Source of the DNA: Rufibacter roseus
GTDB lineage: Bacteria > Bacteroidota > Bacteroidia > Cytophagales > Hymenobacteraceae
NCBI RefSeq assembly: GCF_001647285.1
Contig: NZ_LRML01000006.1
Coordinates: 124,001 to 188,000 of the forward strand
Direction of reading: 5' to 3'
DNA length: 64,000 nt
Shown here: positions 1 to 8,668 of the stretch, piece after piece
Position numbering within the stretch: position 1 is the first letter of the stretch
Layout of the letters: each line of letters starts with the position of its first letter
The notes under the pieces: model-generated
What the model was told of the DNA's origin: nothing
The model's database searches: none
Seen by the model: only the letters and a program-made list of their open reading frames with translations
Translations under genes and position numbers: made by a program

Positions 1-14
1 TCCTTCTTTCTGAG

Positions 15-41
15 GTCATCCTGAGCAAAGCCGAGGGATCT
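15..41. repeat. Dispersed intergenic repeat fragment (GTCATCCTGAGC type)
   Basis: The stretch begins GTCATCCTGAGC and ends GAGGGATCT. From general knowledge, sequences of this type recur in intergenic DNA of many unrelated bacterial genomes; only one copy is seen in this window. No coding potential was recognised around it. Confidence 0.4.
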
Positions 42-85
42 AACGAGGAAGCTTAGTGGGTGACGCAAATACTTCGGCCAGCGCA

Positions 86-112
86 GGGGGACAGGTCAAG
101 CCCTGTCCGTAC
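86..112. repeat. Small inverted repeat (GGACAGG / CCTGTCC)
   Basis: A short hairpin with arms GGGACAGGT and CCTGTCC around a short loop. Its sequence resembles the ends of the 218-bp element at 61488-61705, whose right end reads GACCTGTCCCTAC, so it may be a relic of the same family. Confidence 0.4.
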
Positions 113-131
113 AAGCGGAGTGAAGCATTTT

Positions 132-170
132 CTGTTTTGCCTTGTTTTCCGAAAAAGAGGGCTAAAACAC
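132..170. repeat. GTTTT palindrome, copy 1
   Basis: Member of the dispersed palindromic family (left core CTGTTTTGCCTTGTTTT, right core GAGGGCTAAAACAC). It lies in the 305-bp non-coding leader before thyA. The rest of 1-305 holds two other short repeats and a heptad run, and no gene was recognised. Confidence 0.7.
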
Positions 171-280
171 AAAGCTAGCACGTTTTCTATTATAATGTAG
201 GCACAAACAAGGGCACAGGTACACAATCTTTCCCCTCACCAATTCCCCGTGCGTTTAGATTTTCCTTATCTTCATGCACC

Positions 281-301
281 AATTCATAATTCCTAATTAT
301 T
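281..301. repeat. Heptad repeat (AATTCNT units) before thyA
   Basis: Three successive 7-bp units AATTCAT, AATTCCT, AATTATT end a few bases before the thyA start codon. This is a short example of the 7-bp-period arrays found elsewhere in the window. Confidence 0.45.
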
Positions 302-305
302 AAAA

Positions 306-1100
306 ATGCAGGCTTACCTCGATTTGATGCGCCATATTCTGGACAAGGGCGTGAAGAAAGAAGACCGTACCGGCACCGGTACTCTCAGTGTGTTTGGCTA
401 CCAGATGCGGTTTAACTTGCAGGAGGGCTTCCCGCTGGTGACCACCAAAAAGGTGCACCTCAAGTCGATTATTTACGAACTGCTGTGGTTTCTGCGCGGC
501 GAGACGAACGTGCGGTGGCTGCAGGAGCGGGGCGTGAGCATCTGGAACGAATGGGCCGACGAGAACGGCGACCTCGGGCCGGTGTACGGCTCCCAATGGC
601 GCTCTTGGCCCACACCCGACGGTGGTCACATTGACCAGATCCAGCAGGTCATTAACCAAATTAAGAACAACCCCGACTCGCGCCGGCTGATTGTGAGTGC
701 CTGGAACGTGGCCGAAGTGAACAACATGAAGCTTCCGCCGTGTCACGCCTTCTTCCAGTTCTACGTAGCCGAGGGCAAACTTTCTTGTCAACTCTACCAA
801 CGCTCCGCTGATGTCTTCTTAGGCGTGCCCTTTAACATTGCCTCCTACGCGCTGCTCACCATGATGGTAGCCCAAGTCTGCGACTTGGAACCTGGCGAAT
901 TCATCTGGACCGGCGGCGACACGCACCTCTACACGAACCACCTGGAGCAAACCGAACTTCAGCTTACCCGTGAGCCGCGCCCGCTACCCAAGATGAAGAT
1001 TAATTCGGAGGTGAAAGACATCTTCGGGTTTGACTTCGAGGATTTCACGCTGGAGGATTACCAGCCGTGGCCGGGGATTAAGGCGCCTGTGGCGGTGTAA
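306..1100 (+). CDS. thyA: Thymidylate synthase
   Basis: Converts dUMP to dTMP using methylene-tetrahydrofolate, a cytosolic step of DNA precursor synthesis. The protein has 264 residues, the same length as E. coli ThyA, and the catalytic cysteine falls at residue 146 in [12 protein letters not shown]. The phosphate-binding RTGTGT motif lies near residue 21 and the folate/dUMP residues RRLIVSAWN precede the active site. The start ATG at 306 gives the standard N-terminus [12 protein letters not shown]. No dihydrofolate reductase gene follows; the next gene is an AT-rich unrelated one, which may have separated thyA from its old neighbour. Identification is certain. Confidence 0.98.
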   Translation: MQAYLDLMRHILDKGVKKEDRTGTGTLSVFGYQMRFNLQEGFPLVTTKKVHLKSIIYELLWFLRGETNVRWLQERGVSIWNEWADENGDLGPVYGSQWRSWPTPDGGHIDQIQQVINQIKNNPDSRRLIVSAWNVAEVNNMKLPPCHAFFQFYVAEGKLSCQLYQRSADVFLGVPFNIASYALLTMMVAQVCDLEPGEFIWTGGDTHLYTNHLEQTELQLTREPRPLPKMKINSEVKDIFGFDFEDFTLEDYQPWPGIKAPVAV

Positions 1101-1224
1101 TATTTAGTTAAAGGAGAGTTTCCACCTTTCTTCTATAAGGTTGGTAGTAAGAAATACTAATAGTGAAAACTATCAAAAAACCTTTAACATAAAGCCATTC
1201 CAAATCCAAAATTTAATCTGATAA

Positions 1225-2040
1225 ATGGAAAGCATAAAACTTAATGAAATTTTAAGGCTTGATAACTTAAACAATGTAAAAATTAGATTTAATCTGATGT
1301 TTCGGCATAATTGGAATCCTATAGAAGATTTCAAAAATGGAAGAACTGAAGTGATGCTAGAAGGACAATATTGGAATTATCAGAATAAAAAATCATTTAA
1401 AAACGGACAATTAACAATAGGTTTAGTTAGAATAAAGCCTAAAGAAGATTTCTGGTTATTGTTTCATATAGGCAGAATTACTAAGGATTTAAATGTGCTA
1501 AACGGAGTTGGTTTTGAATACGAAACTTTACCTGAGTTTAAAAAATATCTTGGGCGTGTAATTGTAAAATACAAAAACACAGCACAAACAATGATTCGTA
1601 ATGCTGAATCAGTAATTAACGATTGTGAAATATCACAGATCTTACCTGATGCATATGATAATGATATTTTCCCGGGTTATGATAAAGTTAATATCACATG
1701 GGGAGAAATGTGTCGTGTATTAGAGAAAGATACTTGGAAAACTGCCCTTCAAAACCAAAAAGGTGTTTACCTTCTAACGGATATATCAAATGGGAAAAAA
1801 TATGTAGGATCAGCTTATGGGGAAAATATGATATTAGGACGTTGGAAATCATATATAAATACTGGACATGGAGGAAATGTCGGCCTTAGAAAATTAACCT
1901 TTGACTATATTAAACGAAATTTTGCGTACTCAATATTAGATATATTTAAATCAACTACTGATGATCAGATAATTCTTGCAAGGGAAAATTGGTGGAAAGA
2001 GGTTCTACAAAGTAGAAGGTTTGGCTATAATGAAAATTAA
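1225..2040 (+). CDS. GIY-YIG nuclease-domain protein
   Basis: A 271-residue protein whose first ~170 residues I do not recognise. The C-terminal part reads as a GIY-YIG endonuclease domain: GVY at residue 180, YVG at 193, the usual catalytic arginine in LGRWKSY at 206, and a glutamate in ARENWWKE (254) that fits the metal-binding position. Such domains cut DNA in restriction, repair and mobile-element proteins; the substrate here is unknown. The gene and its flanks are much more AT-rich than all neighbours and use AT-rich codons (AAA, ATA, TTA), which suggests transfer. It sits just before an MFS gene that lacks a start codon. The domain call is fairly sure; the role is not known. Confidence 0.75.
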   Translation: MESIKLNEILRLDNLNNVKIRFNLMFRHNWNPIEDFKNGRTEVMLEGQYWNYQNKKSFKNGQLTIGLVRIKPKEDFWLLFHIGRITKDLNVLNGVGFEYETLPEFKKYLGRVIVKYKNTAQTMIRNAESVINDCEISQILPDAYDNDIFPGYDKVNITWGEMCRVLEKDTWKTALQNQKGVYLLTDISNGKKYVGSAYGENMILGRWKSYINTGHGGNVGLRKLTFDYIKRNFAYSILDIFKSTTDDQIILARENWWKEVLQSRRFGYNEN

Positions 2041-2186
2041 TTTTTTTTCTTAAAAGTACAGAGACTTCAATAAAGATAACACCAACATCAGTTAGAAATC
2101 ATTTTACTAGATATATCAAAAACATCCTCCCCACCATCGTTCTAGCCCAATTCGCCTGCACCTCCCTCTGGTTTGCGGGTAATGCG

Positions 2187-3269
2187 GTGCTGCCGAGTCT
2201 GATTCCGCAGTTTATGCTGGAAGCCAGCTCACTCAGCCACTTGACCTCGGCGGTGCAGTTGGGGTTTATTCTGGGCACGCTGCTGTTTGCCGTGCTGGCC
2301 ATCGCCGATCGGTATTCTCCTTCTAAGGTGTTTCTGGTTTGCGCCGTAGCCGGGGCGGGGTGTAACCTGAGCCTCCTGCTGGCCGAAGGTCTTTCGACGC
2401 TCTTGCTGTCGCGGTTTCTTACGGGCTTCTGTTTGGCGGGCATTTATCCGGTAGGCATGAAGATAGCGGCTGATTATCACCAGAAAGGACTTGGCAAAGC
2501 CTTGGGTTATCTGGTAGGAGCTTTAGTATTAGGCACTGCCTTTCCGCACTTGCTGAGGGGCCTGACCCAGGACTTGCCCTGGCGCTATGTGATTTTAGGT
2601 ACTTCTGCTTTGGCGGTGGTAGGCGGAGTAGCGCTGTACCTGCTGGTGCCCGACGGTCCTTACCGAAGCAAGGGAGCCAGACCTAACTTTTCGACCTTCT
2701 TTCAAATCTTCAAAGAAAAAAAATTCAGGGCGGCAGCCTTTGGCTATTTTGGGCACATGTGGGAGCTGTACACGCTTTGGGCGTATATTCCGGTGATGCT
2801 GGCCTTATACCAGGTCAACAACAGCAAAGGGCAGGAGTTGTCGTTTCCGCTGTGGGCTTTTGCCATAATAGCAGTAGGGGCAGTGGCTTGTGTGGCGGGT
2901 GGCTACGTGTCGCAAAAAGTTGGCAGCGCCCGTACAGCGTTTGTAGGTCTAGCAATTTCCATGGTTTGCTGCCTGCTTTCGCCCTGGCTGTTCACGCTGT
3001 CCTTGCCGCTCTTCCTAGGCTATTTACTCGTGTGGGGTTTTACAGTGGTTATGGATTCACCGCAGTTTTCTGCGTTAGTGGCACAGGCTGCCCCTAGTCA
3101 AACTAAAGGAACGGCACTCACCATTGTCAACTGCATCGGCTTCGCAATTACCATTGTCAGCATCCAGTTTCTACAAGGCGTACAGGTGTATGTAAAAGCG
3201 GAATACCAGTTCATGTTCCTGGCTATCGGGCCGCTGCTGGGGCTCCTGTCCATGCGCAGACTCTTATAA
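2187..3269 (+). CDS. MFS transporter, apparently 5'-truncated
   Basis: Major facilitator family permease with the expected chain of hydrophobic helices and the loop motif ADRYSPSKV between helices 2 and 3. Substrate not predictable. The first usable start is GTG 2187, but the same frame is open back to 2034 and encodes plausible family sequence upstream (RYIKNILPTIVLAQF, then CTSLWFAGNA), which forms transmembrane helix 1. No ATG, GTG or TTG occurs in that upstream part. Either an unusual start (for example ATA or ATT) is used, or the true 5' end was lost when the AT-rich block to the left arrived. A start at 2187 would delete most of helix 1, so the gene may be non-functional. Confidence 0.75.
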   Translation: MLPSLIPQFMLEASSLSHLTSAVQLGFILGTLLFAVLAIADRYSPSKVFLVCAVAGAGCNLSLLLAEGLSTLLLSRFLTGFCLAGIYPVGMKIAADYHQKGLGKALGYLVGALVLGTAFPHLLRGLTQDLPWRYVILGTSALAVVGGVALYLLVPDGPYRSKGARPNFSTFFQIFKEKKFRAAAFGYFGHMWELYTLWAYIPVMLALYQVNNSKGQELSFPLWAFAIIAVGAVACVAGGYVSQKVGSARTAFVGLAISMVCCLLSPWLFTLSLPLFLGYLLVWGFTVVMDSPQFSALVAQAAPSQTKGTALTIVNCIGFAITIVSIQFLQGVQVYVKAEYQFMFLAIGPLLGLLSMRRLL

Positions 3270-3270
3270 C

Positions 3271-3298
3271 AATGATTAATCATTACTCATTTCATTTC
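3271..3298. repeat. Heptad repeat (AATGATT units)
   Basis: Units AATGATT, AATCATT, ACTCATT, TCATTTC follow the MFS stop codon directly with a 7-bp period. They resemble the larger AATGA-type array at 26244-26384. Confidence 0.4.
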
Positions 3299-3331
3299 TG
3301 AGCTCTTTTATAGAAAATAGGTTTAAAACAG
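3294..3331. repeat. Degenerate GTTTT palindrome
   Basis: A decayed copy: GAGCTCTTTT and AAAATAGGTTTAAAACA match the copy at 28518-28558 but the arms pair poorly. It follows the MFS gene. Confidence 0.4.
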
Positions 3332-3507
3332 GTTGGGTATAACCGGCTCATTCTTCTGGTTAGCAATTCGGCATCAATAAATAAGAATCTTCTATTGCAG
3401 AAGCTGATTAGGCAGACTTTTTTCAATAAATACGCTATTTTATTCTAAAGTAATAGGCAAAATGCGGTTAATTTTTAAAATTACGCTTTCATTGCTTTAG
3501 AGGTAAA

Positions 3508-4599
3508 ATGTCAGCTTCCTACAAGAGAATCTTATTAAAAATAGGATCGAACGTGCTCACGCAGCCCGACGGCATGCCAGACGTGGCGCGTATTCAGCAT
3601 CTGGTAGATCAGGTGGCCGCCCTTAAGAAAGAAGGGAAAGAGGTAATTGTCGTGTCTTCCGGTGCCGTGGCTTACGGCCGAAGCCTTACTTCTGTCTCAG
3701 AGAAAGCCGATGCGGTAAGCACAAGACAGTTGCTGGCGGCAGTAGGGCAGGTGCAGCTCATTAACACCTATTCGGCTATGTTTGGGCCGCACGGGCTGGT
3801 GTGCGCGCAGGTGCTTGTAACCAAAGAAGATTTCAGAGACCGAAACCACTACCTGAACATGCAGAACTGCTTTCGGGTGTTGCTGCAGAACAATATTATT
3901 CCGGTGGTAAACGAGAATGATGTCATATCGGTCACGGAGCTTATGTTCACCGATAATGACGAACTGGCCGGACTGATTGCTTCCATGTTAGATGCCGATG
4001 CCCTGCTTATTCTTTCTAACGTGGACGGTATCTACAACGGAGATCCCAGAGACGAAAAGTCAGAAGTTATTCAGGAGATTGGCCATGCCACCACCGGTTT
4101 TGCAGAATTCGTTTCTACGCAGCGGTCGCAGTTTGGCCGGGGCGGCATGATCACCAAATGCCATATGGCGCAGAAAGTGGCGCAGCTCGGAATTACGGTG
4201 CACATAGCCAACGGGAAAACCGAAAATGTTCTACAGAAAGTCCTGCTGGGGCAGGTGGTGCATACTCGCTTTATTCCCAAGAAATCAGCGTCCGGCAAAA
4301 AGAAATGGATCGCGCATTCCGGCAACTACGCCAAAGGAGAGGTGCAGGTAAACGCAGGGGCTAAAGCGGCCTTGAGTGCCTCAGAAAAAGCCGTGAGTTT
4401 GTTACCCGTAGGCATTACGCGCATAACCGGAGAATTTAAGAAAGGAGATATTCTGAAGCTGGTAGATGAGCAGGCGAAAATGTTTGGGGTGGGTATTGCC
4501 GAATACGGTTCAGACAAAGCACAGGAGAGGCTGGGGCAGAAAAACCAGAAACCGCTGGTGCACTATGATTACCTTTTCCTTAACCCTGAAGTGAGTTAA
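3508..4599 (+). CDS. proB: Glutamate 5-kinase
   Basis: Phosphorylates glutamate to gamma-glutamyl phosphate, the first and usually feedback-controlled step of proline synthesis. The 363-residue protein has the amino-acid kinase domain (RILLKIGSNVLT at the N-terminus, VVSSGAVAYGR near residue 50, NENDVIS and FTDNDELAG in the middle, GRGGMITK near 212), followed by a C-terminal PUA domain from about residue 275. proA follows 63 bp downstream on the same strand, so the two form the classical proline operon. Start ATG 3508 gives a normal N-terminus. Confidence 0.97.
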   Translation: MSASYKRILLKIGSNVLTQPDGMPDVARIQHLVDQVAALKKEGKEVIVVSSGAVAYGRSLTSVSEKADAVSTRQLLAAVGQVQLINTYSAMFGPHGLVCAQVLVTKEDFRDRNHYLNMQNCFRVLLQNNIIPVVNENDVISVTELMFTDNDELAGLIASMLDADALLILSNVDGIYNGDPRDEKSEVIQEIGHATTGFAEFVSTQRSQFGRGGMITKCHMAQKVAQLGITVHIANGKTENVLQKVLLGQVVHTRFIPKKSASGKKKWIAHSGNYAKGEVQVNAGAKAALSASEKAVSLLPVGITRITGEFKKGDILKLVDEQAKMFGVGIAEYGSDKAQERLGQKNQKPLVHYDYLFLNPEVS

Positions 4600-4662
4600 G
4601 ATAAGGATCACTTTTCCTGTTTATTTTTAATCGCATATCTCTATTACATCTGTACCATTCCC

Positions 4663-5910
4663 ATGAGTTATAATAACGTATTTGAGGCTGCACAGGCAGC
4701 AAGCCGCACCGCAGGTTTATTACAGCCTGACAAAGTAAACCAGGTACTTTTAATGCTGGCAGATGCGGTTGTGGCTCAAACACCTTTTATACTAATTGAA
4801 AACGAGAAAGACTTAGCGCGCATGTCTCCAGATGACCCTAAGTATGACCGTCTGAAACTTACTGTTGAACGGCTTTCTGACATTGCCCAAGATGTACGAA
4901 ATGTGGCTGCGTTAGAGTCGCCTTTAAAGCAAGTCTTGCTTCAAAAGGAACTTCCTAACGGACTACATATAAGAAAAGTAAGGGTGCCGCTTGGTGTAGT
5001 GGGAGTGATTTATGAGGCGCGCCCAAACGTGACGTTAGATGTGTTCTCGCTTTGCTTTAAAACAGGAAATGCCTGTATTCTTAAAGGAGGAAGTGACGCT
5101 GCCTTTTCTAATGAAGCCATTATTTCAGTTATTCAAAAGGTACTGATAGAAGCAGGTGTTGAACCCGCTGTTGCCACCCTGTTGCCAGCTGATAGACAAG
5201 CAACCGAGGCCTTGCTCCAGGCCGTTGATTTTGTAGACGTGCTTATTCCTCGCGGTAGCCAGTCGCTGATCAACTATGTGCGGCAAAACGCACGGGTGCC
5301 GGTTATTGAAACGGGTGCCGGCATAGTGCATACGTATTTTGACGCCTCGGCTAATCTGGAGAAGGGCAAAAAAATCATTTATAATGCCAAGACGCGCCGC
5401 GTGAGTGTTTGCAATGCGTTGGATTGCCTGCTACTCCACCAGAACAGACTTTCAAAGTTGCCAGAGCTGGTCGCACCCTTGGCGGGCTCTAACGTTGAGA
5501 TTTTTGCCGATGCACCTGCCTTTGATTTTTTGGCAGACAACTATCCTGATCATTTGTTGCATACAGCAACAGAAGAGCATTTTGGCACAGAGTTTCTTTC
5601 GTTGAAAATGGCAATAAAAACAGTTGCAAGTATAGATGACGCTCTTGACCATATTACAAAATACAGCTCTAAACACAGCGAAGCAATTGTGGCAGATGAC
5701 CCAACAGTTATCGAAAAGTTCCTGAATTCGGTTGATGCCGCCGCTGTATATGCCAACACCTCTACCGCCTTTACCGATGGCGCTCAGTTTGGCCTTGGTG
5801 CTGAAATTGGAATAAGTACTCAAAAGCTACATGCCCGTGGCCCAATGGGACTAGAGGAACTGACCAGCTACAAATGGGTAGTACGCGGTGACGGACAAGT
5901 GCGCAGCTAG
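4663..5910 (+). CDS. proA: Gamma-glutamyl phosphate reductase
   Basis: NADPH-dependent reductase making glutamate-5-semialdehyde from the proB product. 415 residues, typical of the family. The aldehyde-dehydrogenase-like fold is shown by [20 protein letters not shown] and LKGGSDA. The catalytic cysteine is in [12 protein letters not shown], and the C-terminus has [19 protein letters not shown]. It is the second gene of the proBA operon. A palindromic repeat directly after the stop probably ends transcription. Confidence 0.97.
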   Translation: MSYNNVFEAAQAASRTAGLLQPDKVNQVLLMLADAVVAQTPFILIENEKDLARMSPDDPKYDRLKLTVERLSDIAQDVRNVAALESPLKQVLLQKELPNGLHIRKVRVPLGVVGVIYEARPNVTLDVFSLCFKTGNACILKGGSDAAFSNEAIISVIQKVLIEAGVEPAVATLLPADRQATEALLQAVDFVDVLIPRGSQSLINYVRQNARVPVIETGAGIVHTYFDASANLEKGKKIIYNAKTRRVSVCNALDCLLLHQNRLSKLPELVAPLAGSNVEIFADAPAFDFLADNYPDHLLHTATEEHFGTEFLSLKMAIKTVASIDDALDHITKYSSKHSEAIVADDPTVIEKFLNSVDAAAVYANTSTAFTDGAQFGLGAEIGISTQKLHARGPMGLEELTSYKWVVRGDGQVRS

Positions 5911-5913
5911 TGG

Positions 5914-5961
5914 TTTACCATTTTAGGCCTGGTTTAAGGAAAACATGCCTAAAATGGTAAA
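5914..5961. repeat. GTTTT palindrome, copy 2
   Basis: Long, well-paired copy. Outer arms TTTACCATTTTAGGC and GCCTAAAATGGTAAA are exact complements, although the sequence differs from the family core. It lies 3 bp after proA. Confidence 0.85.
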
Positions 5962-5992
5962 TTTGAAAAAGTTTCGACGCTGACGCTCCAGT

Positions 5993-7222
5993 ATGAAATA
6001 TATCTATTTGTTTTTTGCAGTAGGAATCACGCTGGTCATCGGTACTATTAATTTACGATTACTTTCACCTGCACCAGAATATCCAGAACGAAGAGAAGAA
6101 ATCATTTTACAACTTAATTACCTTGAGGCAGAGCTAAAGCAAAAGGATTTAGGAGGAAGAATGCAGGGAATCTTTCCGGAAGGGTATGTTTTTGTACATG
6201 CCTTGTATGGCCTTTCTTGGGCGGAAGTAGCACTTGCTTCACCTCAGGATAAAGATATTCAAGTACGAGCTGCGGTTGAGGCTCTATATGCCTATCAGGC
6301 ACTAGATTCAGAGAGAGGGAAAAGCACCTTTTCAGATTACCTAAAACCTCAATACGGAATCTTTTACGCAGGCTGGAAAAATTATCTTTTGGGCAAACTT
6401 TTAAGTTTGAATTCTCCAGTTGAAAAGGAGAAACACCTTAAGAAGGCTTTCATAAATCAATGCGAAGCTGTAGCTAAGGCTCTTCAGGAAGCAAATTCAC
6501 CTTTTTTACAGTCTTATCACGGGCAAGCTTGGCCTGCAGATATGTTTTTGGCCATGGCATCACTTGCTATTCATGACAAGCTATATCCACCAAAGTATCA
6601 GGCGGTAATACAGCAGTGGCTGAATAAGGTTAAAGATAACTTAGACCCAGAAACTGGATTGTTGCCTCACAGGGTGGAGGCCAATACTGGAAAGACTTTA
6701 GAAAGCGCAAGAGGAGGTTCTCTCACGCTAATGCTGCGCTTATTAGCAGAAATTGACCCTTCCTTTGGCAAGCAACAGTACGCACTATTTAAAGATAATT
6801 TTTTATCTACTGCTTTAGGGCTGCTCATGGTGCGCGAATACCCAACAGGTACTGATGGAGTGGGAGATGTGGATTCTGGACCAGTAATAATGGGAGTAGG
6901 ATTTCCGGCTACCATTGTTTCTATCGGTACTTTTTTTATTTACGGTGACGAGGAACTCAGCAAAACACAATACCAGATTGTTCATGCGTTTGGCTTTGGT
7001 GTAAGTCACGGAGGAGAAAAAAAATATTTGTTCGGACTCCTGCCCATGGCAGACGCTTTTATAGCCTGGTCAAGAGCCACCAATATTAGAATAGAAAATG
7101 AAGCTTCAGAAGAAGAGCCACCAGGAACATTTTTGTTTCTTTTCATCTTTCTTTTAATCGTTCTCATTATTTGGTATTTCTATTACAGAAAGTACGTTAA
7201 AAATTCTACGGCCTTACCTTAA
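5993..7222 (+). CDS. Membrane-anchored hypothetical protein
   Basis: Not recognised with confidence. The 409 residues start with one membrane helix (about 4-24) and end with another (about 376-396, GTFLFLFIFLLIVLIIWYF), followed by a short basic tail, so the ~350-residue middle would be exposed outside the cytoplasm. The middle is helical with many aromatic residues. It contains SYHGQAWPADMFLAMASLA and the glycine-rich VDSGPVIMGVGFPAT, patterns that recall alpha/alpha-barrel proteins such as the linalool dehydratase-like group. That link is only an impression. The gene ends 5 bp before the amidase lipoprotein gene, so the two are probably co-transcribed. Confidence 0.7.
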   Translation: MKYIYLFFAVGITLVIGTINLRLLSPAPEYPERREEIILQLNYLEAELKQKDLGGRMQGIFPEGYVFVHALYGLSWAEVALASPQDKDIQVRAAVEALYAYQALDSERGKSTFSDYLKPQYGIFYAGWKNYLLGKLLSLNSPVEKEKHLKKAFINQCEAVAKALQEANSPFLQSYHGQAWPADMFLAMASLAIHDKLYPPKYQAVIQQWLNKVKDNLDPETGLLPHRVEANTGKTLESARGGSLTLMLRLLAEIDPSFGKQQYALFKDNFLSTALGLLMVREYPTGTDGVGDVDSGPVIMGVGFPATIVSIGTFFIYGDEELSKTQYQIVHAFGFGVSHGGEKKYLFGLLPMADAFIAWSRATNIRIENEASEEEPPGTFLFLFIFLLIVLIIWYFYYRKYVKNSTALP

Positions 7223-7227
7223 TCTTC

Positions 7228-7839
7228 ATGCGTAATTATTCTCTCCGCCTTCTAATTATTTTCTGCTTAGTATTCACCGCATGCCGGTCTGCCAAGGAGG
7301 TTTCTCTGCCCAAAGGTGTTCCTATTGTTACACGGGCAGAGTGGGGAGCGGCGGCTCCGGTGCTGCCCATGAAAGAGCATTCTCCTACTAAAATCACGAT
7401 TCACCACACTGCCGTAAAGCAGGCGCCCCAGAAAACGCTGCAGGAAAAACTAAAGGGCTTGCAAAAATTCTCCCAGGAGCGAGCTCCCTTAGCCGATGGT
7501 AGAATGAAAGAACAGTGGGCTGATATTCCTTACCACTTTTACATCACCGCAGACGGTACTATTGGTGAAGGACGAGAGCTGAAGTACACCGGAGACTCAA
7601 ACACTCCCTATGACCCCACCGGACATGTTCTGATTGTGTTGGAAGGCAATTTCCAGGTGGAAACGGTAACACCAATACAGTTTCAGAACTTGGTAAATTT
7701 AATTAAAGCTGTAGCCAAGCGCTGGAATATTTCGGCTGACAAGATTTCGGGGCACAAAGACAACGCCTCTACCGCCTGTCCGGGTGATAACTTGTACGCC
7801 CTGCTTCCTCAGCTGAGAAAGGCCGTACAACAGCAATAA
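7228..7839 (+). CDS. N-acetylmuramoyl-L-alanine amidase-type lipoprotein
   Basis: Predicted zinc amidase of the Amidase_2/PGRP fold, cutting the bond between muramic acid and the peptide stem. Residues 1-19 form a lipoprotein signal with lipobox VFTAC, so it is membrane-anchored outside the cytoplasm. The zinc ligands fit H59 (KITIHHTAV), H176 (SGHKDN) and C184 (TACPGD). RAEWGAAAP at the start of the domain is typical of peptidoglycan-recognition proteins. It follows the membrane-protein gene at 5993 with a 5-bp gap and precedes pncA by 39 bp. The role could be wall turnover. Confidence 0.88.
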   Translation: MRNYSLRLLIIFCLVFTACRSAKEVSLPKGVPIVTRAEWGAAAPVLPMKEHSPTKITIHHTAVKQAPQKTLQEKLKGLQKFSQERAPLADGRMKEQWADIPYHFYITADGTIGEGRELKYTGDSNTPYDPTGHVLIVLEGNFQVETVTPIQFQNLVNLIKAVAKRWNISADKISGHKDNASTACPGDNLYALLPQLRKAVQQQ

Positions 7840-7878
7840 CGTTTCAATTATTAACTGGCAAAACAGATTTTTTACTTC

Positions 7879-8499
7879 ATGAAAGCACTCATCATCATAG
7901 ATATTCAGCATGATTTTTTACCTGGCGGGGCACTGGCCGTTCCGGAAGGAGATGCCATTATACCGGTTGTCAACCAATTGCAGCCTTTGTTTGATTTGGT
8001 AGTGGCAACCCAAGACTGGCACCCAGAAAACCATAAAAGCTTCGCCTCTCAGCACCCAGGAAAAAATGTATTTGAACTTACCCAACTCAAGGGACTAGAC
8101 CAGGTGCTGTGGCCCGACCATTGCCTGCAGGAGAGCAGGGGAGCGGATTTTCCGGCGGAGCTGCACTCCAAACAAATAGAAGCCATTTTCAGGAAAGGCA
8201 CTGACCCGGAAATTGATTCTTACAGCGGCTTCTATGACAACGGCCACCTGAAATCTACCGCTCTAGCCGACTACCTGAAAGGGAAAGGTGTGAAAGAGGT
8301 ATACTTAGTAGGCCTTGCCGCCGACTACTGCGTTTATTTCAGTGCCAAAGATGCTTTGCAAGAAGGTTTTTCAACCTACTTCATTGAAGATGCCACACGT
8401 GCAATAGACCAAAGCGGTTTTGAAAAGGCTAAGGCAGACATACTGCAGAAAGGCGGAAAAATCATTCAGAGCCAGCAGTTACTGGAAAACAAGGATTAA
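7879..8499 (+). CDS. pncA: Nicotinamidase
   Basis: Deamidates nicotinamide to nicotinate for NAD salvage. 206 residues of the isochorismatase-like hydrolase fold with the catalytic triad D8 (IIIDIQHDF), K106 (FRKGTDPEIDSYSGF) and C151 (GLAADYCV). TQDWHPENHKSF supplies the metal-binding Asp/His residues. The spacing matches bacterial PncA. pncB, which uses the product, lies about 2.3 kb away on the other strand. Confidence 0.95.
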   Translation: MKALIIIDIQHDFLPGGALAVPEGDAIIPVVNQLQPLFDLVVATQDWHPENHKSFASQHPGKNVFELTQLKGLDQVLWPDHCLQESRGADFPAELHSKQIEAIFRKGTDPEIDSYSGFYDNGHLKSTALADYLKGKGVKEVYLVGLAADYCVYFSAKDALQEGFSTYFIEDATRAIDQSGFEKAKADILQKGGKIIQSQQLLENKD

Positions 8500-8528
8500 T
8501 TTACTCATTAGCATAAATTACTTTAAGA

Positions 8529-8572
8529 GGGTGTTTTAGGCCTGTTTTCCAAAAAGCGGGTCTAAAACACCC
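8529..8572. repeat. GTTTT palindrome, copy 3
   Basis: GGGTGTTTTAGG pairs with its counterpart TCTAAAACACCC and is followed by a run of seven T. After pncA this has the shape of an intrinsic terminator. Confidence 0.85.
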
Positions 8573-8668
8573 TTTTTTTCTAATTCTTTTTTATCATAAT
8601 CCGTCATTATCTATATAATAAAGTATTTTTATATAGATTAGTAGAGATTAAGACAGACAACAAAAACC

